From NCBI RefSeq assembly GCF_025215495.1, contig NZ_CP104302.1, forward strand, positions 3,410,001-3,474,000: a DNA stretch of 64,000 bases, given 5' to 3'. This DNA is from Mycolicibacterium brumae (GTDB lineage: Bacteria > Actinomycetota > Actinomycetes > Mycobacteriales > Mycobacteriaceae). Positions 17,827 through 26,636 of the stretch are shown piece by piece. Position 1 is the first letter of the stretch, and every line of letters starts with the position of its first letter. Below the pieces are notes generated by a model. It was not told where the DNA came from, ran no database searches, and worked only from the letters and a program-made list of their open reading frames with translations. The translations under genes and the position numbers were made by a program.

Positions 17827-17877
17827 ATACCCCCAAGGGGTATACTCTGCGCCATATACCCCCTAGGGGTATATGGC
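17827..17877. promoter_or_regulatory. Tandem CsoR/RicR-type copper operators over a promoter
   Basis: Site 1, ATACCCCCAAGGGGTAT, covers 17827-17843. Site 2 is a larger inverted repeat at 17851-17877 with 12-base arms around CTA; its core is ATACCCCCTAGGGGTAT. This is the G-tract palindrome recognised by CsoR-family copper repressors. TATACT at 17841-17846 would serve as a -10 box buried between the sites. The promoter would drive the two genes that follow at 17896 and 18798. Confidence 0.8.
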
Positions 17878-17895
17878 GCGGGAGAGGAGAGCCGG

Positions 17896-18801
17896 ATGAA
17901 CGCCGCAGGACGATTGGCGGCCTTCGGGACCGGACTGGCGGTGGCGTTCGCCGGCGCGTACGCCGCGGCCGGCGCGATCGTCCCGGAATCCGCGGTCACC
18001 ACCTGGCAGCAACAGGCGGCGGCGCACGCCGACATGCCCGGTATGGACCACGACTCCGGTCCGACCGGGCTCTCGTTGGGTCAGGGCGGCTACACCCTGG
18101 GTCCCGTGCGGACCCCCCCGACCACCGCCGCCCCCGGGGAACTGAGCTTCGCCATTCTGGGCGCCGACGGCACGCCGCTGCGGGACTACGACACCACCCA
18201 CGACCGGGACCTGCACCTCATCGCGGTCCGGTCCGACGGCGCGCAATTCCGGCACGCGCACCCGCGGCTGGACCGCCAGACCGGCGTGTGGTCGCTGCCC
18301 TGGCGGTGGGACAGCGCCGGGACCTACCGCGTCTTCGCCGACTTCCAGCCCGCCGAGGCGCCGGCGCTGACCCTGTCCCGGACCGTGCAGGTGGCCGGAG
18401 ACTTCAACCCCATCGAGGCCGGGCCGGTCCGGCGCACCGCCGAGGTCGACGGGTTCACCGTGACACTTCGCGGCGACCTCACCCCCGGCGCCACCGAGGA
18501 GCTGACCGTCGAGTTCGCTCGCGACGGCCGCCCGGTCACCGACCTGCAGCCCTACCTCGGCGCGTTCGGTCACCTCGTCGCGCTGCGCGACGGCGATCTG
18601 GCGTTCCTGCACGCGCATCCCGACGGCGCCGAACCCACCGCCGATCACCGCGGCGGCCCAACGGTCACCTTCGCGACCCAAGCCCCGACCGCCGGCCGCT
18701 ACCTGCTGTACCTGGATTTCCAGGTCGATGACCAGGTCCGAACGGCAACGTTCGTCGTCGACACCGCGCACCGGCACGTGGGAGAGGACGAGCACTCGTG
18801 A
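17896..18801 (+). CDS. Exported protein with Met/His-rich segment, copper-locus associated
   Basis: A 301-residue protein with an N-terminal hydrophobic segment ([20 protein letters not shown]) that is a signal anchor or signal peptide. A short Met/His-rich stretch, [12 protein letters not shown], follows at about residues 50-61 and is a plausible copper ligand set. Two similar modules follow, one with FRHAHPRLD and one with FLHAHPDG, each inside a beta-sandwich-like context ([11 protein letters not shown] and [11 protein letters not shown]). It sits just after the CsoR-type operators and its stop overlaps the start of the copper ATPase by GTGA. An extracytoplasmic copper-binding partner of the exporter is likely but inferred. 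Confidence 0.7.
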   Translation: MNAAGRLAAFGTGLAVAFAGAYAAAGAIVPESAVTTWQQQAAAHADMPGMDHDSGPTGLSLGQGGYTLGPVRTPPTTAAPGELSFAILGADGTPLRDYDTTHDRDLHLIAVRSDGAQFRHAHPRLDRQTGVWSLPWRWDSAGTYRVFADFQPAEAPALTLSRTVQVAGDFNPIEAGPVRRTAEVDGFTVTLRGDLTPGATEELTVEFARDGRPVTDLQPYLGAFGHLVALRDGDLAFLHAHPDGAEPTADHRGGPTVTFATQAPTAGRYLLYLDFQVDDQVRTATFVVDTAHRHVGEDEHS

Positions 18802-21038
18802 GCACCGTCGAACTGCAGATCGGCGGCATGACCTGCGTGTCGTGCGCGAACCGGATCGAGCGGCGGCTGAACAAGCTCGACGGGGTCGACGCGACGGTGA
18901 ACTACGCCACCGAGAAGGCCACCGTGCGGGTTCCGGAGGGTCTGGACCCCGAGCAGCTGATCGCCGAGGTGGAGAAGACCGGGTACACCGCCGCGCTGCC
19001 GGCGCCCCGCAAATCCCGTCCGGACGACACCGCCGAACCCGCCGACGCCGACCCGGAACTGTCGAGCCTGCGGACCCGGTTGATCGTCTCCGCCGTGCTG
19101 ACCGTGCCGGTGATCGCCATGGCGATGATCCCGGCGTTGCAGTTCCCCTACTGGCAGTGGGCGTCGCTGACGCTGGCCGCACCGGTGATTGTGTGGGGCG
19201 CCTGGCCGTTCCACCGGGCGGCCTGGGTCAACCTGCGTCACGGCGCGGCGACCATGGACACCCTCATCTCGATGGGCACCCTCAGCGCCTTCCTGTGGTC
19301 GCTGTACGCGCTGTTCTTCGGAACGGCGGGAACCCCGGGGATGAAGCACCCCTTCACCCTTACCCTGCAGCCCTCCGACGGCGCCGCCAACATCTACCTC
19401 GAGGTCGGCGCCGGGGTGACGCTGTTCATCCTGGCCGGCCGCTACTTCGAGAAGCGGTCCAAACGTCAGGCCGGCGCCGCGCTGCGCGCGCTGCTGGAGC
19501 TCGGCGCCAAGGACGTCACGGTTCGCCGTGACGGCGTCGAGCGCACGATCGGCGTCGACGAACTCGCCGTCGGCGACGAATTCGTGGTCCGGCCGGGTGA
19601 GAAGATCGCCACCGACGGCCAGATCGTCTCAGGTTCCTCGGCCGTCGACGCGTCGATGCTGACCGGCGAGTCGGCGCCCGTCGAGGTCGGCCTCGGCGAC
19701 CTGGTCACCGGCGCCACCGTGAACGCCGGCGGCCGACTGGTGGTGCGGGCCACCCGGGTCGGTTCGGACACCCAATTGGCGCAGATGGCCCGGATGGTCG
19801 AGGACGCCCAGACCGGCAAGGCGCAGGTGCAGCGGCTGGCCGACCGGATCTCCGGGGTGTTCGTGCCGATCGTCATCACGGTCGCGACCATGACCCTCGG
19901 GGCCTGGCTGGGCGCGGGATTCCCGGTCAACGCCGCGCTCACCGCGGCCGTCGCTGTGCTGGTCATCGCCTGCCCGTGCGCGCTCGGCCTGGCGACCCCG
20001 ACCGCGCTGCTGGTCGGCACCGGCCGCGGCGCGCAACTGGGCATCCTGATCAAGGGGCCCGAGGTGCTGGAATCGACCCGCAAGGTCGACACCATTGTGC
20101 TGGACAAGACCGGCACGGTGACCACCGGCAAGATGACGCTGCTCGACGCGCTGCCCGAGGCGGGCGTGGACCGCTCGGAACTGCTGCGGTTGGCCGGCGC
20201 GCTGGAGAACGCCTCCGAACACCCCATCGCCGCGGCCATCGCCACCGCCGCCACCCGTGATGTCGGCGAGCTGCCCGAACCGGAGGACTTCGTCAACGTC
20301 GAGGGCAAGGGCGTGCAAGGCGTCATCGACGGGCACGCCGTCGTCGTCGGCCGCGAGTCGCTGCTGGCCGATTGGTCGGAGCACCTGAGCCCGGAACTGG
20401 CCGCGGCCAAGGCGTCCGCCGAGCGGGAGGGCAAGACCGTGGTCGCCGTCGGCTGGGACGGCGCCGCCCGCGGCGTGCTGGTCGTCGCCGACGCGGTGAA
20501 ACCGACCAGCGCGGCCGCCATCGCCGGCCTGCGCCGACTCGGTCTGACGCCGGTGCTGCTCACCGGCGACAACACCGCGGTGGCCCGGCAGGTCGGCGCC
20601 GAGGTCGGCGTCGACGAGGTGATCGCCGAGGTGCTGCCCGCGGACAAGGTCGACGTGGTCGCCGGGCTGCAGGCCCGCGGCAAGGTGGTGGCGATGGTCG
20701 GCGACGGCGTGAACGACGCGCCCGCGCTGGCTCAGGCCGATCTGGGACTGGCGATGGGCACCGGAACCGACGTGGCGATCGAGGCCGCCGACATCACCCT
20801 GGTGCGCGGCGACCTGACCGGGGCCGTCGACGCGATCCGGCTATCCCGTAAAACGCTGAGCACCATCAAGGGCAATCTGTTCTGGGCATTCGCCTACAAC
20901 ACCGCGGCCATCCCGGTCGCCGCCGTCGGCATGCTCAACCCGATGCTGGCCGGCGCGGCGATGGCGTTCTCCAGCGCGTTCGTGGTGGGCAACAGCCTGC
21001 GGCTGCGGGGCTTCACTCCGACGGCCAACGTCGACTAA
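18798..21038 (+). CDS. Copper-translocating P1B-type ATPase
   Basis: A 746-residue heavy-metal P-type ATPase. The N-terminal HMA domain has [19 protein letters not shown]. Eight transmembrane helices are expected, with the metal-site motif [14 protein letters not shown] in helix 6. Other motifs are LTGES (actuator), [10 protein letters not shown] (phosphorylated aspartate), SEHPIAAAI (HP), [10 protein letters not shown] and [17 protein letters not shown]. The CPC motif with C-terminal helices [20 protein letters not shown] and [15 protein letters not shown] marks Cu(I) specificity (CtpA/CtpB/CtpV group). Start GTG at 18798, translationally coupled to the gene before. It would export copper under CsoR/RicR control. 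Confidence 0.92.
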   Translation: MSTVELQIGGMTCVSCANRIERRLNKLDGVDATVNYATEKATVRVPEGLDPEQLIAEVEKTGYTAALPAPRKSRPDDTAEPADADPELSSLRTRLIVSAVLTVPVIAMAMIPALQFPYWQWASLTLAAPVIVWGAWPFHRAAWVNLRHGAATMDTLISMGTLSAFLWSLYALFFGTAGTPGMKHPFTLTLQPSDGAANIYLEVGAGVTLFILAGRYFEKRSKRQAGAALRALLELGAKDVTVRRDGVERTIGVDELAVGDEFVVRPGEKIATDGQIVSGSSAVDASMLTGESAPVEVGLGDLVTGATVNAGGRLVVRATRVGSDTQLAQMARMVEDAQTGKAQVQRLADRISGVFVPIVITVATMTLGAWLGAGFPVNAALTAAVAVLVIACPCALGLATPTALLVGTGRGAQLGILIKGPEVLESTRKVDTIVLDKTGTVTTGKMTLLDALPEAGVDRSELLRLAGALENASEHPIAAAIATAATRDVGELPEPEDFVNVEGKGVQGVIDGHAVVVGRESLLADWSEHLSPELAAAKASAEREGKTVVAVGWDGAARGVLVVADAVKPTSAAAIAGLRRLGLTPVLLTGDNTAVARQVGAEVGVDEVIAEVLPADKVDVVAGLQARGKVVAMVGDGVNDAPALAQADLGLAMGTGTDVAIEAADITLVRGDLTGAVDAIRLSRKTLSTIKGNLFWAFAYNTAAIPVAAVGMLNPMLAGAAMAFSSAFVVGNSLRLRGFTPTANVD

Positions 21039-21637
21039 GGGACCGCGGGCGGCACGTCGGTGGGCTCGGTGGGCGCCGGGGGCAGGTTCTCCACCGGCCC
21101 GGGCGGCAGGGCCGCGTCCTCCGGTGGCGCGGTGCCCGGCAGCGGCTCCGACAACTGCGGCGCGGGCATCCGGCCGAGCGCCCCGTGCAGCATGGCGTGC
21201 AGCCCCTTGAACCCGTCGATCCGGGCGAACGGGCCGGGCGCGCTGGTCTGCAGCTGGTACTGGTTGGGCGCCCGGTCACCGGGCACCCGGTACTGGTTCG
21301 GGTTCAGGTACGCCCCGGCCGACAGCAGATCGTCATTCGGCCCCGCGTCCCCGGGCTGCCCCGACGGTGGGCGCTGCCCGAGGGTCAGTTGATCCATTGG
21401 CGCTCCGGCCACCGCGCCCAGCGGACCGAAGGACTGCACCTGCGGGTCGGGCGGCGGCGGCGCGTCGACCACCGCCCCCGGATTCGGTTGCCCGGCAAGC
21501 AGTCCCGACCCGATCGGAGGCGCGGGAGCGGGCGCGGGCGGCGCGGGCGCCGGGTCTGCCGTCGCGGCGGGAGCGTTAGCCGCCACCGCCGCGACGAGCG
21601 CCGCGGCCGCGAACCACAGTGGCCTCGGAATGGCCAT
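21035..21637 (-). CDS. Proline-rich secreted protein
   Basis: A 200-residue protein with a signal peptide ([21 protein letters not shown], cleavage near ATADP) and very proline-rich ends: a run such as [13 protein letters not shown] after the signal and many PP pairs near the C-terminus. The middle has [20 protein letters not shown]. It carries no recognisable catalytic motif. It follows the MspA porin gene by one base on the same strand, so it is probably co-expressed and exported to the cell wall. It converges on the ATPase with a three-base overlap. ATG start at 21637. Confidence 0.75.
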   Translation of the reverse strand: MAIPRPLWFAAAALVAAVAANAPAATADPAPAPPAPAPAPPIGSGLLAGQPNPGAVVDAPPPPDPQVQSFGPLGAVAGAPMDQLTLGQRPPSGQPGDAGPNDDLLSAGAYLNPNQYRVPGDRAPNQYQLQTSAPGPFARIDGFKGLHAMLHGALGRMPAPQLSEPLPGTAPPEDAALPPGPVENLPPAPTEPTDVPPAVP

Positions 21638-21638
21638 C

Positions 21639-22382
21639 TCAGAACGTCTTCGGCACGCCGTAGTACGAGACGATGTCGTCGGCGTCGGGCCCCGAGCTGG
21701 TCAGCACGGCATACGACCGCAACGACGAGGCGCCCACGCAGTTGTCGATCTTGACGTGCACATCGCGGATGGTGACCCGCGTCGAATTGCCCTTGAAGGA
21801 CTTCTTGTTCACGACCACGGCGGTGACGGTGCCCGGCCGCGGGGCGACCTCGATCTGCCCCTGGATCGGCACGGTGATCGCGCCGATGTCGGACAGTCCG
21901 TTGGTGCCGCTGGCGCCGGTGGTGTCATAGGCGAGTTGGCCACCGGACAAGCCGATCGAGCCGTTGAGCTTCACCTTGTCCATTTCGATGCCGCAGCCGA
22001 TCTGGTAGCCGACCTCCAGCGTCCCGCCCTTGACCGAGTCCATGCCCTCACCGGTGAAGGTGGCGCCCACCAGCCATTCCCGCGACGACAGCGAGGTGGT
22101 CAGCGGCGCGACCGGCAGCTGGGTCTCATCCTTGGCCAGCACGGTCAGCATGCGGCCGTCGGGCGTGTGCGCGATTCCGGGCGGCCCGGACGGCGCGGCG
22201 CCGGTTTCAACGGGCGGGGCCGCGTCCGGCGGCGCCACTGCGTCGTCCGGCGGCGCGGCCTCCGGTGCGGGCGCCGCGTCGGCGGCGGCCACTGCCGGAT
22301 CGGTCGGGTCGGCCGGCGCGAGTGGCGCGCCGGCGACCGCGAGAATCAGCGCGGCGGCCGGAATTCCCAAGCGGTGCAACAT
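21639..22382 (-). CDS. MspA-family porin-like protein
   Basis: A 247-residue exported protein with a signal peptide (AALILAVAGAPLAPA), an alanine/proline-rich linker, and then an MspA domain: REWLVGATFTGEG, GGTLEVGYQIGCGIEM, a region of beta strands, and RSYAVLTSSGPDADDIVSYYG. The cysteine pair in QIGCGIE and VKIDNCVG probably forms a disulfide, as in this Cys-containing subgroup of the family. Such proteins form or relate to octameric outer-membrane channels of fast-growing mycobacteria. ATG start at 22382. A near relative lies immediately upstream at 22410. Confidence 0.85.
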   Translation of the reverse strand: MLHRLGIPAAALILAVAGAPLAPADPTDPAVAAADAAPAPEAAPPDDAVAPPDAAPPVETGAAPSGPPGIAHTPDGRMLTVLAKDETQLPVAPLTTSLSSREWLVGATFTGEGMDSVKGGTLEVGYQIGCGIEMDKVKLNGSIGLSGGQLAYDTTGASGTNGLSDIGAITVPIQGQIEVAPRPGTVTAVVVNKKSFKGNSTRVTIRDVHVKIDNCVGASSLRSYAVLTSSGPDADDIVSYYGVPKTF

Positions 22383-22409
22383 GTTCTGTCCTTGCTCTGC
22401 GTCGTTGGC

Positions 22410-23063
22410 CTAAACGGCCTTGGTCACACCGAGATAGGTGATGACGTCGTCTGTGTCGTCGGTCGAGCTGGTCAGGGTGGCGAATGACCGGATGAACGAC
22501 TGGCCCGCGCAACCGTCGATCTTCACTCGGAAGCCGTAGATGGAGACCCGCGCGGTGTCCCCCTTGTAGGACTTCTTCCCCACCGAGACGATGTTCACGG
22601 TGCCCGGCTTCAGCGCGATCTTCAGCTGCTGGTTCACGTTCGCGGCGATGCCGAAAGTCGGCAGCTGCGGCCGCCAGCCCTTCATGAATCCGCCGACGAA
22701 CGGCGAGACACCGGCGGAGGTGATCGACTCCACGGTGTCCTGGATGATGCCGCATCCGATCTGGTAGCCCGCCTCCAGCACTCCGCCGGACAGCTCGGTG
22801 CTGCCCGCGCCGGTGATGGTGCCGACGAAGGTCCCGTCGACGATGTACTCGCGGGAGGTCGGAGCGCCGGTCAACGACGGCACCGCCGCCAGGGACTCCT
22901 CCAGCCCGGTGACATTGAGCTGCCAACCGTCCGGGGTCATCATCACCCCGGGCGGCCCCGAGGGCATCGGCCCCAGCAGCGCCGAGCCCGGGTCGCCGGC
23001 CGGCGGGGCGGCATCCGGGGCGTTGTTCGCGACCTGGGCCACATTGGGGTCATCGGGGTCAAC
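22410..23063 (-). pseudogene. MspA-family porin gene without signal peptide (5' truncated)
   Basis: From about VDPDDPNVAQVANNAP the frame encodes a complete mature MspA-like domain: TSREYIVDGTFVG, GGVLEAGYQIGCGII, VSVGKKSYKGDTARVS, and RSFATLTSSTDDTDDVITYLG. The region in front of this, where a signal peptide should be, instead reads through the antisense of another gene fragment. The nearest start is GTG at 23042, which gives no export signal. Without it the porin could not reach the outer membrane. I read it as 5' truncated at about 23060. An alternative is an undetected start further upstream with an odd N-terminus. Confidence 0.6.
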
Positions 23064-23333
23064 TGGTCGGATCCCAACGTGCGCACCTCGAACGTGACCG
23101 GTCGCACCGCGTTGCGGGAGGCCTCCGCCGCGGCGATGAGCGCCGCCAACACCCCGGGACTGGACCCGGCGATCTCCGGACCGATGCGGTCCTGGTCGTT
23201 GCGGGCCACCAAACTGCTGCTGATCATGGGGTTGCACGCCGGCGGCGACCGGCTCAACACCACCGCCGACAATATGAACACCGACGCGCACAACGTCCAA
23301 ATGACTTGTGCGGCAGCGGGAACCGTCGTCTGA
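23058..23333 (+). pseudogene. Unidentified gene, 3' fragment
   Basis: On the plus strand, starting abruptly at about VNWSDPNVRTSNVTG and ending in TGA at 23333, there is a helical segment of about 90 residues (LREASAAAMSAANTP, ATKLLLIMGLHAGGDRLN, NNMNTDAHNVQM-like end). The composition and the heptad-like pattern resemble small ESX-associated helical proteins, but I cannot assign a family. Its codon bias is coding-like, and it lacks a 5' part. It starts where the divergent MspA copy is cut, so both appear to have lost their 5' ends in one event. Confidence 0.45.
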
Positions 23334-23338
23334 TCAGC

Positions 23339-24112
23339 TCAAGGAAGTTCGAACGGCAGTTTCACCCCGTCGTGTGCCAGGCAGTGCGCGCAGGTGTGCT
23401 GCGCCGGTATCCGGGCGATGGCCGCGGCCACCACGTCCTTGAACGGGCCGAGGTTCCGCTGGAACTCCGCCATCACGTCCACGGTGCGCACACCCTCCCC
23501 GACCTCCACGCCGGCGTCCAGGTCGGTGACCAAAGCGATTGGCGCGTAACAGATTTCCAACTCGCGGGCCAGCACCGCCTCCGGGCAGCCGGTCATATTG
23601 ATCAGGGTGCAGCCCTGATCGGCGTACCAGCGGCTCTCCGCGCGGGTGGAGAACCGCGGGCCCTCGATCACCACCATGGTCCCACCGTCGAGGACGCCGT
23701 CGACCAGCGCCGCCGACCGCAGATCCGGGCAGTACGGATCGGCGAACCCGACGTGGATGCCGCCGCCATCGAAGTAGGTCGACGCCCGGCCCGCGGTGCG
23801 GTCCACCAGTTGGTCCGGCACGACCATCGCGCCCGGTCCCAACCGCGGGTCCAGACTGCCGACCGCGCACGGGGCCAGCACCTGTCGCACCCCGAGCGCG
23901 CGCAGCGCCCACATATTGGCCCGATACGGCACGGTGTGCGGCGAGTATTCGTGCCGCACACCGTGCCGGGGCAAAAACGCCACCTCATGGCCGGCGATCT
24001 CGCCGACGGTGATCGGCGCGCTGGGGGCGCCGTAGGGAGTGTCCGCCTCGACCCGGCGGGCGTCGGGCGGGAAGAAACTGTAGAGGCCGGAGCCACCGAT
24101 CACGCCGATCAT
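23339..24112 (-). CDS. mtnP: S-methyl-5'-thioadenosine phosphorylase
   Basis: A 257-residue trimeric-type nucleoside phosphorylase that splits methylthioadenosine into adenine and methylthioribose phosphate. It opens IGVIGGSGLYSFF (phosphate loop), has FLPRHGVRHEYSPHTVPYRAN, EGPRFSTRAES (substrate loop) and LINMTGCPEAVLARELEICY. The C-terminal HTCAHC is found in mycobacterial homologues. In M. tuberculosis the equivalent is Rv0535 (annotated pnp). The start is ATG at 24112; the longer frame upstream is not conserved. It converges on the upstream gene fragment and diverges from the DUF1345 gene. Confidence 0.9.
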   Translation of the reverse strand: MIGVIGGSGLYSFFPPDARRVEADTPYGAPSAPITVGEIAGHEVAFLPRHGVRHEYSPHTVPYRANMWALRALGVRQVLAPCAVGSLDPRLGPGAMVVPDQLVDRTAGRASTYFDGGGIHVGFADPYCPDLRSAALVDGVLDGGTMVVIEGPRFSTRAESRWYADQGCTLINMTGCPEAVLARELEICYAPIALVTDLDAGVEVGEGVRTVDVMAEFQRNLGPFKDVVAAAIARIPAQHTCAHCLAHDGVKLPFELP

Positions 24113-24201
24113 CACGCCATTGTCTCCGGCGCGACGACTACGTGCCGACACCGGCCTGCTCCGACGGGGCGAACCGGCGCCCCGCGTGCTTAGCTGACGG
24201 C

Positions 24202-24849
24202 GTGGCACTTCGAGTTCATAGCGGACCGCCGACCGTCCGGCTGGCGGCGGCCGCCGTCGTCGGCCTCGCGGCGATCGGGGTCTTCGGTTCTCAGGTCGGC
24301 TGGACGTACGCTCCGGTGGCGGGCTGGATCGCCGCCGCGCTGGTGTACCTGTGCTGGACCTGGCTGCTGATCGCCCCGATGACCCCGGCAGAAACGCGTG
24401 AGCACGCCACCGCCGCCGCCCGGGACGACTCCACCCCACGCGCGGTCGAGCTGATCGTGGTGCTGGCGGCCCTGGCCAGCCTCGCCGGGGTCGGCGCGCT
24501 GCTGGTCGCCGCACGACACGGCGGCGACGTCCGGAACGTGACGGTCGGGATCCTCAGCGTGATCTGCGCCTGGCTGACCGTGCACACCGCCTTCACGCTG
24601 CGGTACGCGCGGCTGTACTACCCGAATCGGGAGATCGATTTCAACGACCCGGAGTTCGAGCCGACCTACCTGGACTTCGCCTACGTGGCGTTCACCGTCG
24701 GCATGACCTACCAGGTTGCCGACACCAACCTGCGCAGTCCCCGGATGCGCCGGACCATCCTGGCCCAGGCGTTGGTGTCCTTCGTCCTCGGCGCGGTGAT
24801 CCTGGCCATCTCCATCAACCTGGTGGCGAGCCTGCTGAATTTGGGCTGA
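24202..24849 (+). CDS. DUF1345 membrane protein
   Basis: A 215-residue protein with five hydrophobic segments spread across its length (for example [58 protein letters not shown]). The conserved DUF1345 pair of motifs is present: [13 protein letters not shown] and [19 protein letters not shown]. The family has no known function. GTG at 24202 ([10 protein letters not shown]) is preferred over an upstream start because similarity begins there. It lies 13 bases before menA on the same strand. Confidence 0.85.
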   Translation: MALRVHSGPPTVRLAAAAVVGLAAIGVFGSQVGWTYAPVAGWIAAALVYLCWTWLLIAPMTPAETREHATAAARDDSTPRAVELIVVLAALASLAGVGALLVAARHGGDVRNVTVGILSVICAWLTVHTAFTLRYARLYYPNREIDFNDPEFEPTYLDFAYVAFTVGMTYQVADTNLRSPRMRRTILAQALVSFVLGAVILAISINLVASLLNLG

Positions 24850-24862
24850 CTACGCTTGCCGG

Positions 24863-25732
24863 ATGGCCACCGTCGCGCAGTGGGTTGAAGGCGCCCGTCC
24901 CCGCACCCTGCCCAACGCCATCGCGCCGGTGATCGCCGGCACCGGCGCCGCGGCCTGGCTGGGCGCCGCTGTGTGGTGGAAAGCGCTGCTGGCACTGCTG
25001 GTTTCGGTGGCGTTGATCATCGGGGTGAACTACGCCAACGACTACTCCGACGGCATCCGCGGCACCGACGACGAGCGCGCCGGCCCGGTTCGGCTGGTCG
25101 GCGCCCGATTGGCGGCGCCGCGGGCGGTGCTGACCGCCGCGCTGATCAGCCTCGGGGTGGCCGGGCTCGCCGGCGTCGCGTTGGCGCTGGCCAGCAATCC
25201 GTGGCTGATCGTCGCGGGCGCGGTGTGCATCGCGGCGGCCTGGTTCTACACCGGCGGCTCCAAGCCGTACGGCTACCTCGGTCTCGGCGAGGTGGCGGTG
25301 TTCGTGTTCTTCGGGCTGGTCGCGGTCTGCGGCACCCAGTACACCCAGGCGCTGCGGGTCGATTGGGTCGGCCTGGCCCTGGCGGTCGCGATGGGCTCGC
25401 TGTCTTCGGCGGTGCTAGTCGCCAACAATCTGCGCGACATCCCCACCGACACGGTCTCCGGCAAGATCACCCTGGCGGTGCGGCTCGGCGACACCCGGAC
25501 CCGACGGCTGTACCTGGGGCTGCTTGTGGTCGCGGGCCTGTCCACGGTGGCCCTGGCTTTCGCCACTCCGTGGGCGCTGGCCGGACTGGCGGCGGCTCCG
25601 CTGGCGGCGCGCGCCGCCCGGCCGGTGGTCACCGGGGCCGTCGGGCCGGCGCTGATCCCGGTGCTGCGCGACACCGGGCTGACCATGCTGGTGCTGGCGA
25701 CCTGCGCCGCCGTCGCGCTGGGGCTCGGTTAG
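24863..25732 (+). CDS. menA: 1,4-Dihydroxy-2-naphthoate polyprenyltransferase
   Basis: MenA attaches the isoprenoid tail to DHNA to make demethylmenaquinone in the membrane. The 289-residue UbiA-fold protein begins [20 protein letters not shown]. It has the first Asp-rich motif [20 protein letters not shown] and the second [19 protein letters not shown]. Eight or nine hydrophobic helices are visible. ATG at 24863. In the pathway it follows MenB and a thioesterase and precedes MenG, which is at the left end of the window. Confidence 0.95.
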   Translation: MATVAQWVEGARPRTLPNAIAPVIAGTGAAAWLGAAVWWKALLALLVSVALIIGVNYANDYSDGIRGTDDERAGPVRLVGARLAAPRAVLTAALISLGVAGLAGVALALASNPWLIVAGAVCIAAAWFYTGGSKPYGYLGLGEVAVFVFFGLVAVCGTQYTQALRVDWVGLALAVAMGSLSSAVLVANNLRDIPTDTVSGKITLAVRLGDTRTRRLYLGLLVVAGLSTVALAFATPWALAGLAAAPLAARAARPVVTGAVGPALIPVLRDTGLTMLVLATCAAVALGLG

Positions 25733-25842
25733 ATCCGGTTTCGGGGCCGAGCTGCACTCAGATCAGCTTCCGGCGGCCTTAGCCCCGACCCCCTCGCAAC
25801 AGAAGCCCGCTGGGCAACACCCGCCACTTACGCAACAGGCCG

Positions 25843-26145
25843 TTAGGCGTCGTCCTCGCCGCGCAGCCGGCTCTGCAGGCGCTCACGCTCGGCGCGGCGG
25901 CCCTCATCGATCACGGCGATGCTGGCGGTGGCGCGCTGCCGCAGCGGGCGCAGCAGCCAGATGCCCAGCGGCATCGCGATGACCAGCCCGAACAGCGCGG
26001 CGACATAGGTGGGCAGGTTCTGCACCCCGAACGCCTTCGCGCCGTAGTAGATCACCACGGTCAACACCACCACCAGGGCAATGCGCGCCAGGGTGTACAT
26101 CAGCACGTCGGTCATCATCCGGCCCATCGGGCGCTGCTCAGCCAC
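25843..26145 (-). CDS. DUF4229 membrane protein
   Basis: A 100-residue protein with two hydrophobic segments (TLARIALVVVLTVVIYYGA and YVAALFGLVIAMPLGIWLL) and a basic, amphipathic tail (EGRRAERERLQSRLRGEDDA), the usual DUF4229 layout. It starts with GTG at 26145 and is divergent from the 45-residue membrane protein at 26194. Function unknown; it is conserved in this place in mycobacteria (Rv0531-like). The 110-bp gap after menA holds only G/C-rich runs and no gene. Confidence 0.8.
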   Translation of the reverse strand: MAEQRPMGRMMTDVLMYTLARIALVVVLTVVIYYGAKAFGVQNLPTYVAALFGLVIAMPLGIWLLRPLRQRATASIAVIDEGRRAERERLQSRLRGEDDA

Positions 26146-26193
26146 GGTTCAGAGCCTACCCACGCGGGTATATTCGATCTCAGGAGGTTCGTC

Positions 26194-26331
26194 GTGCTTT
26201 ACCTGCTCTTGGCCCTGTTTCTGGCAGCCGCGTTGGTCTACGTGGGTGTGCGGCTGTCGCAGCGGCGCACGGTGCCCCCGCGCGTGATCGGGCCCGACGA
26301 CGACCCCGACTTCCTGCGCCGCCTCCCGTAG
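26194..26331 (+). CDS. Small 45-residue membrane protein
   Basis: GTG at 26194 is preceded by a near-perfect ribosome site, AGGAGG, at 26181-26186. The product has one hydrophobic helix (VLYLLLALFLAAALVYVGV), then a basic segment (RLSQRRTVPPRV) and an acidic tail (DDDPDFLRRLP). It resembles tiny membrane proteins reported upstream of the DUF4229 gene in other mycobacteria, but I cannot name a family with certainty. The strong ribosome site and amphipathic tail argue that it is real. Confidence 0.65.
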   Translation: MLYLLLALFLAAALVYVGVRLSQRRTVPPRVIGPDDDPDFLRRLP

Positions 26332-26636
26332 GAGACGCCGACGGTCGCGTCTGACCGCAAGTGGCCAACGAGGGGACGTTTCTTTCCCGAACGGCCTGCT
26401 ACGGCACGTTCTCCTACGCGAGTGGCCATGTATTGCACGAGGGGCCAACGACGCACACAAAAGCCCAGGACGGCCCTGCGCGAGGCGGACGCCACGGAGC
26501 CCTCGTGCGCTAACTGGCCAATCGCGAAGGTTTTCGTGCCGGGATCGGCCACTCGCAAGATTTCTCGTGCGCTACCTGGCCGTTCGCGAACGTGCCCGCA
26601 CGACGACGATCAACGTCAGGCTTCTCGTGACGCGCC
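26332..26636. repeat. Gene-free stretch with interspersed short repeats (TGGCC/CGTGCG words)
   Basis: The 305 bases between the small membrane protein and the MinD-like gene contain recurring words. CTCGTGCGCTAACTGGCC at 26502-26519 and CTCGTGCGCTACCTGGCC at 26564-26581 head two 27-bp units that match at 24 positions. Related half-copies, GCAAGTGGCCAACGAGG at 26357-26373 and GCGAGTGGCCATG at 26418-26430, read like parts of the same element, some inverted. No coding frame or RNA gene was recognised. Confidence 0.6.

Noticed and set aside
22410..23300. Full-length reading of the second MspA frame from an upstream start at 23300
   Set aside because: The first 80 codons are the complement of a coding-like plus-strand fragment and contain no signal peptide.
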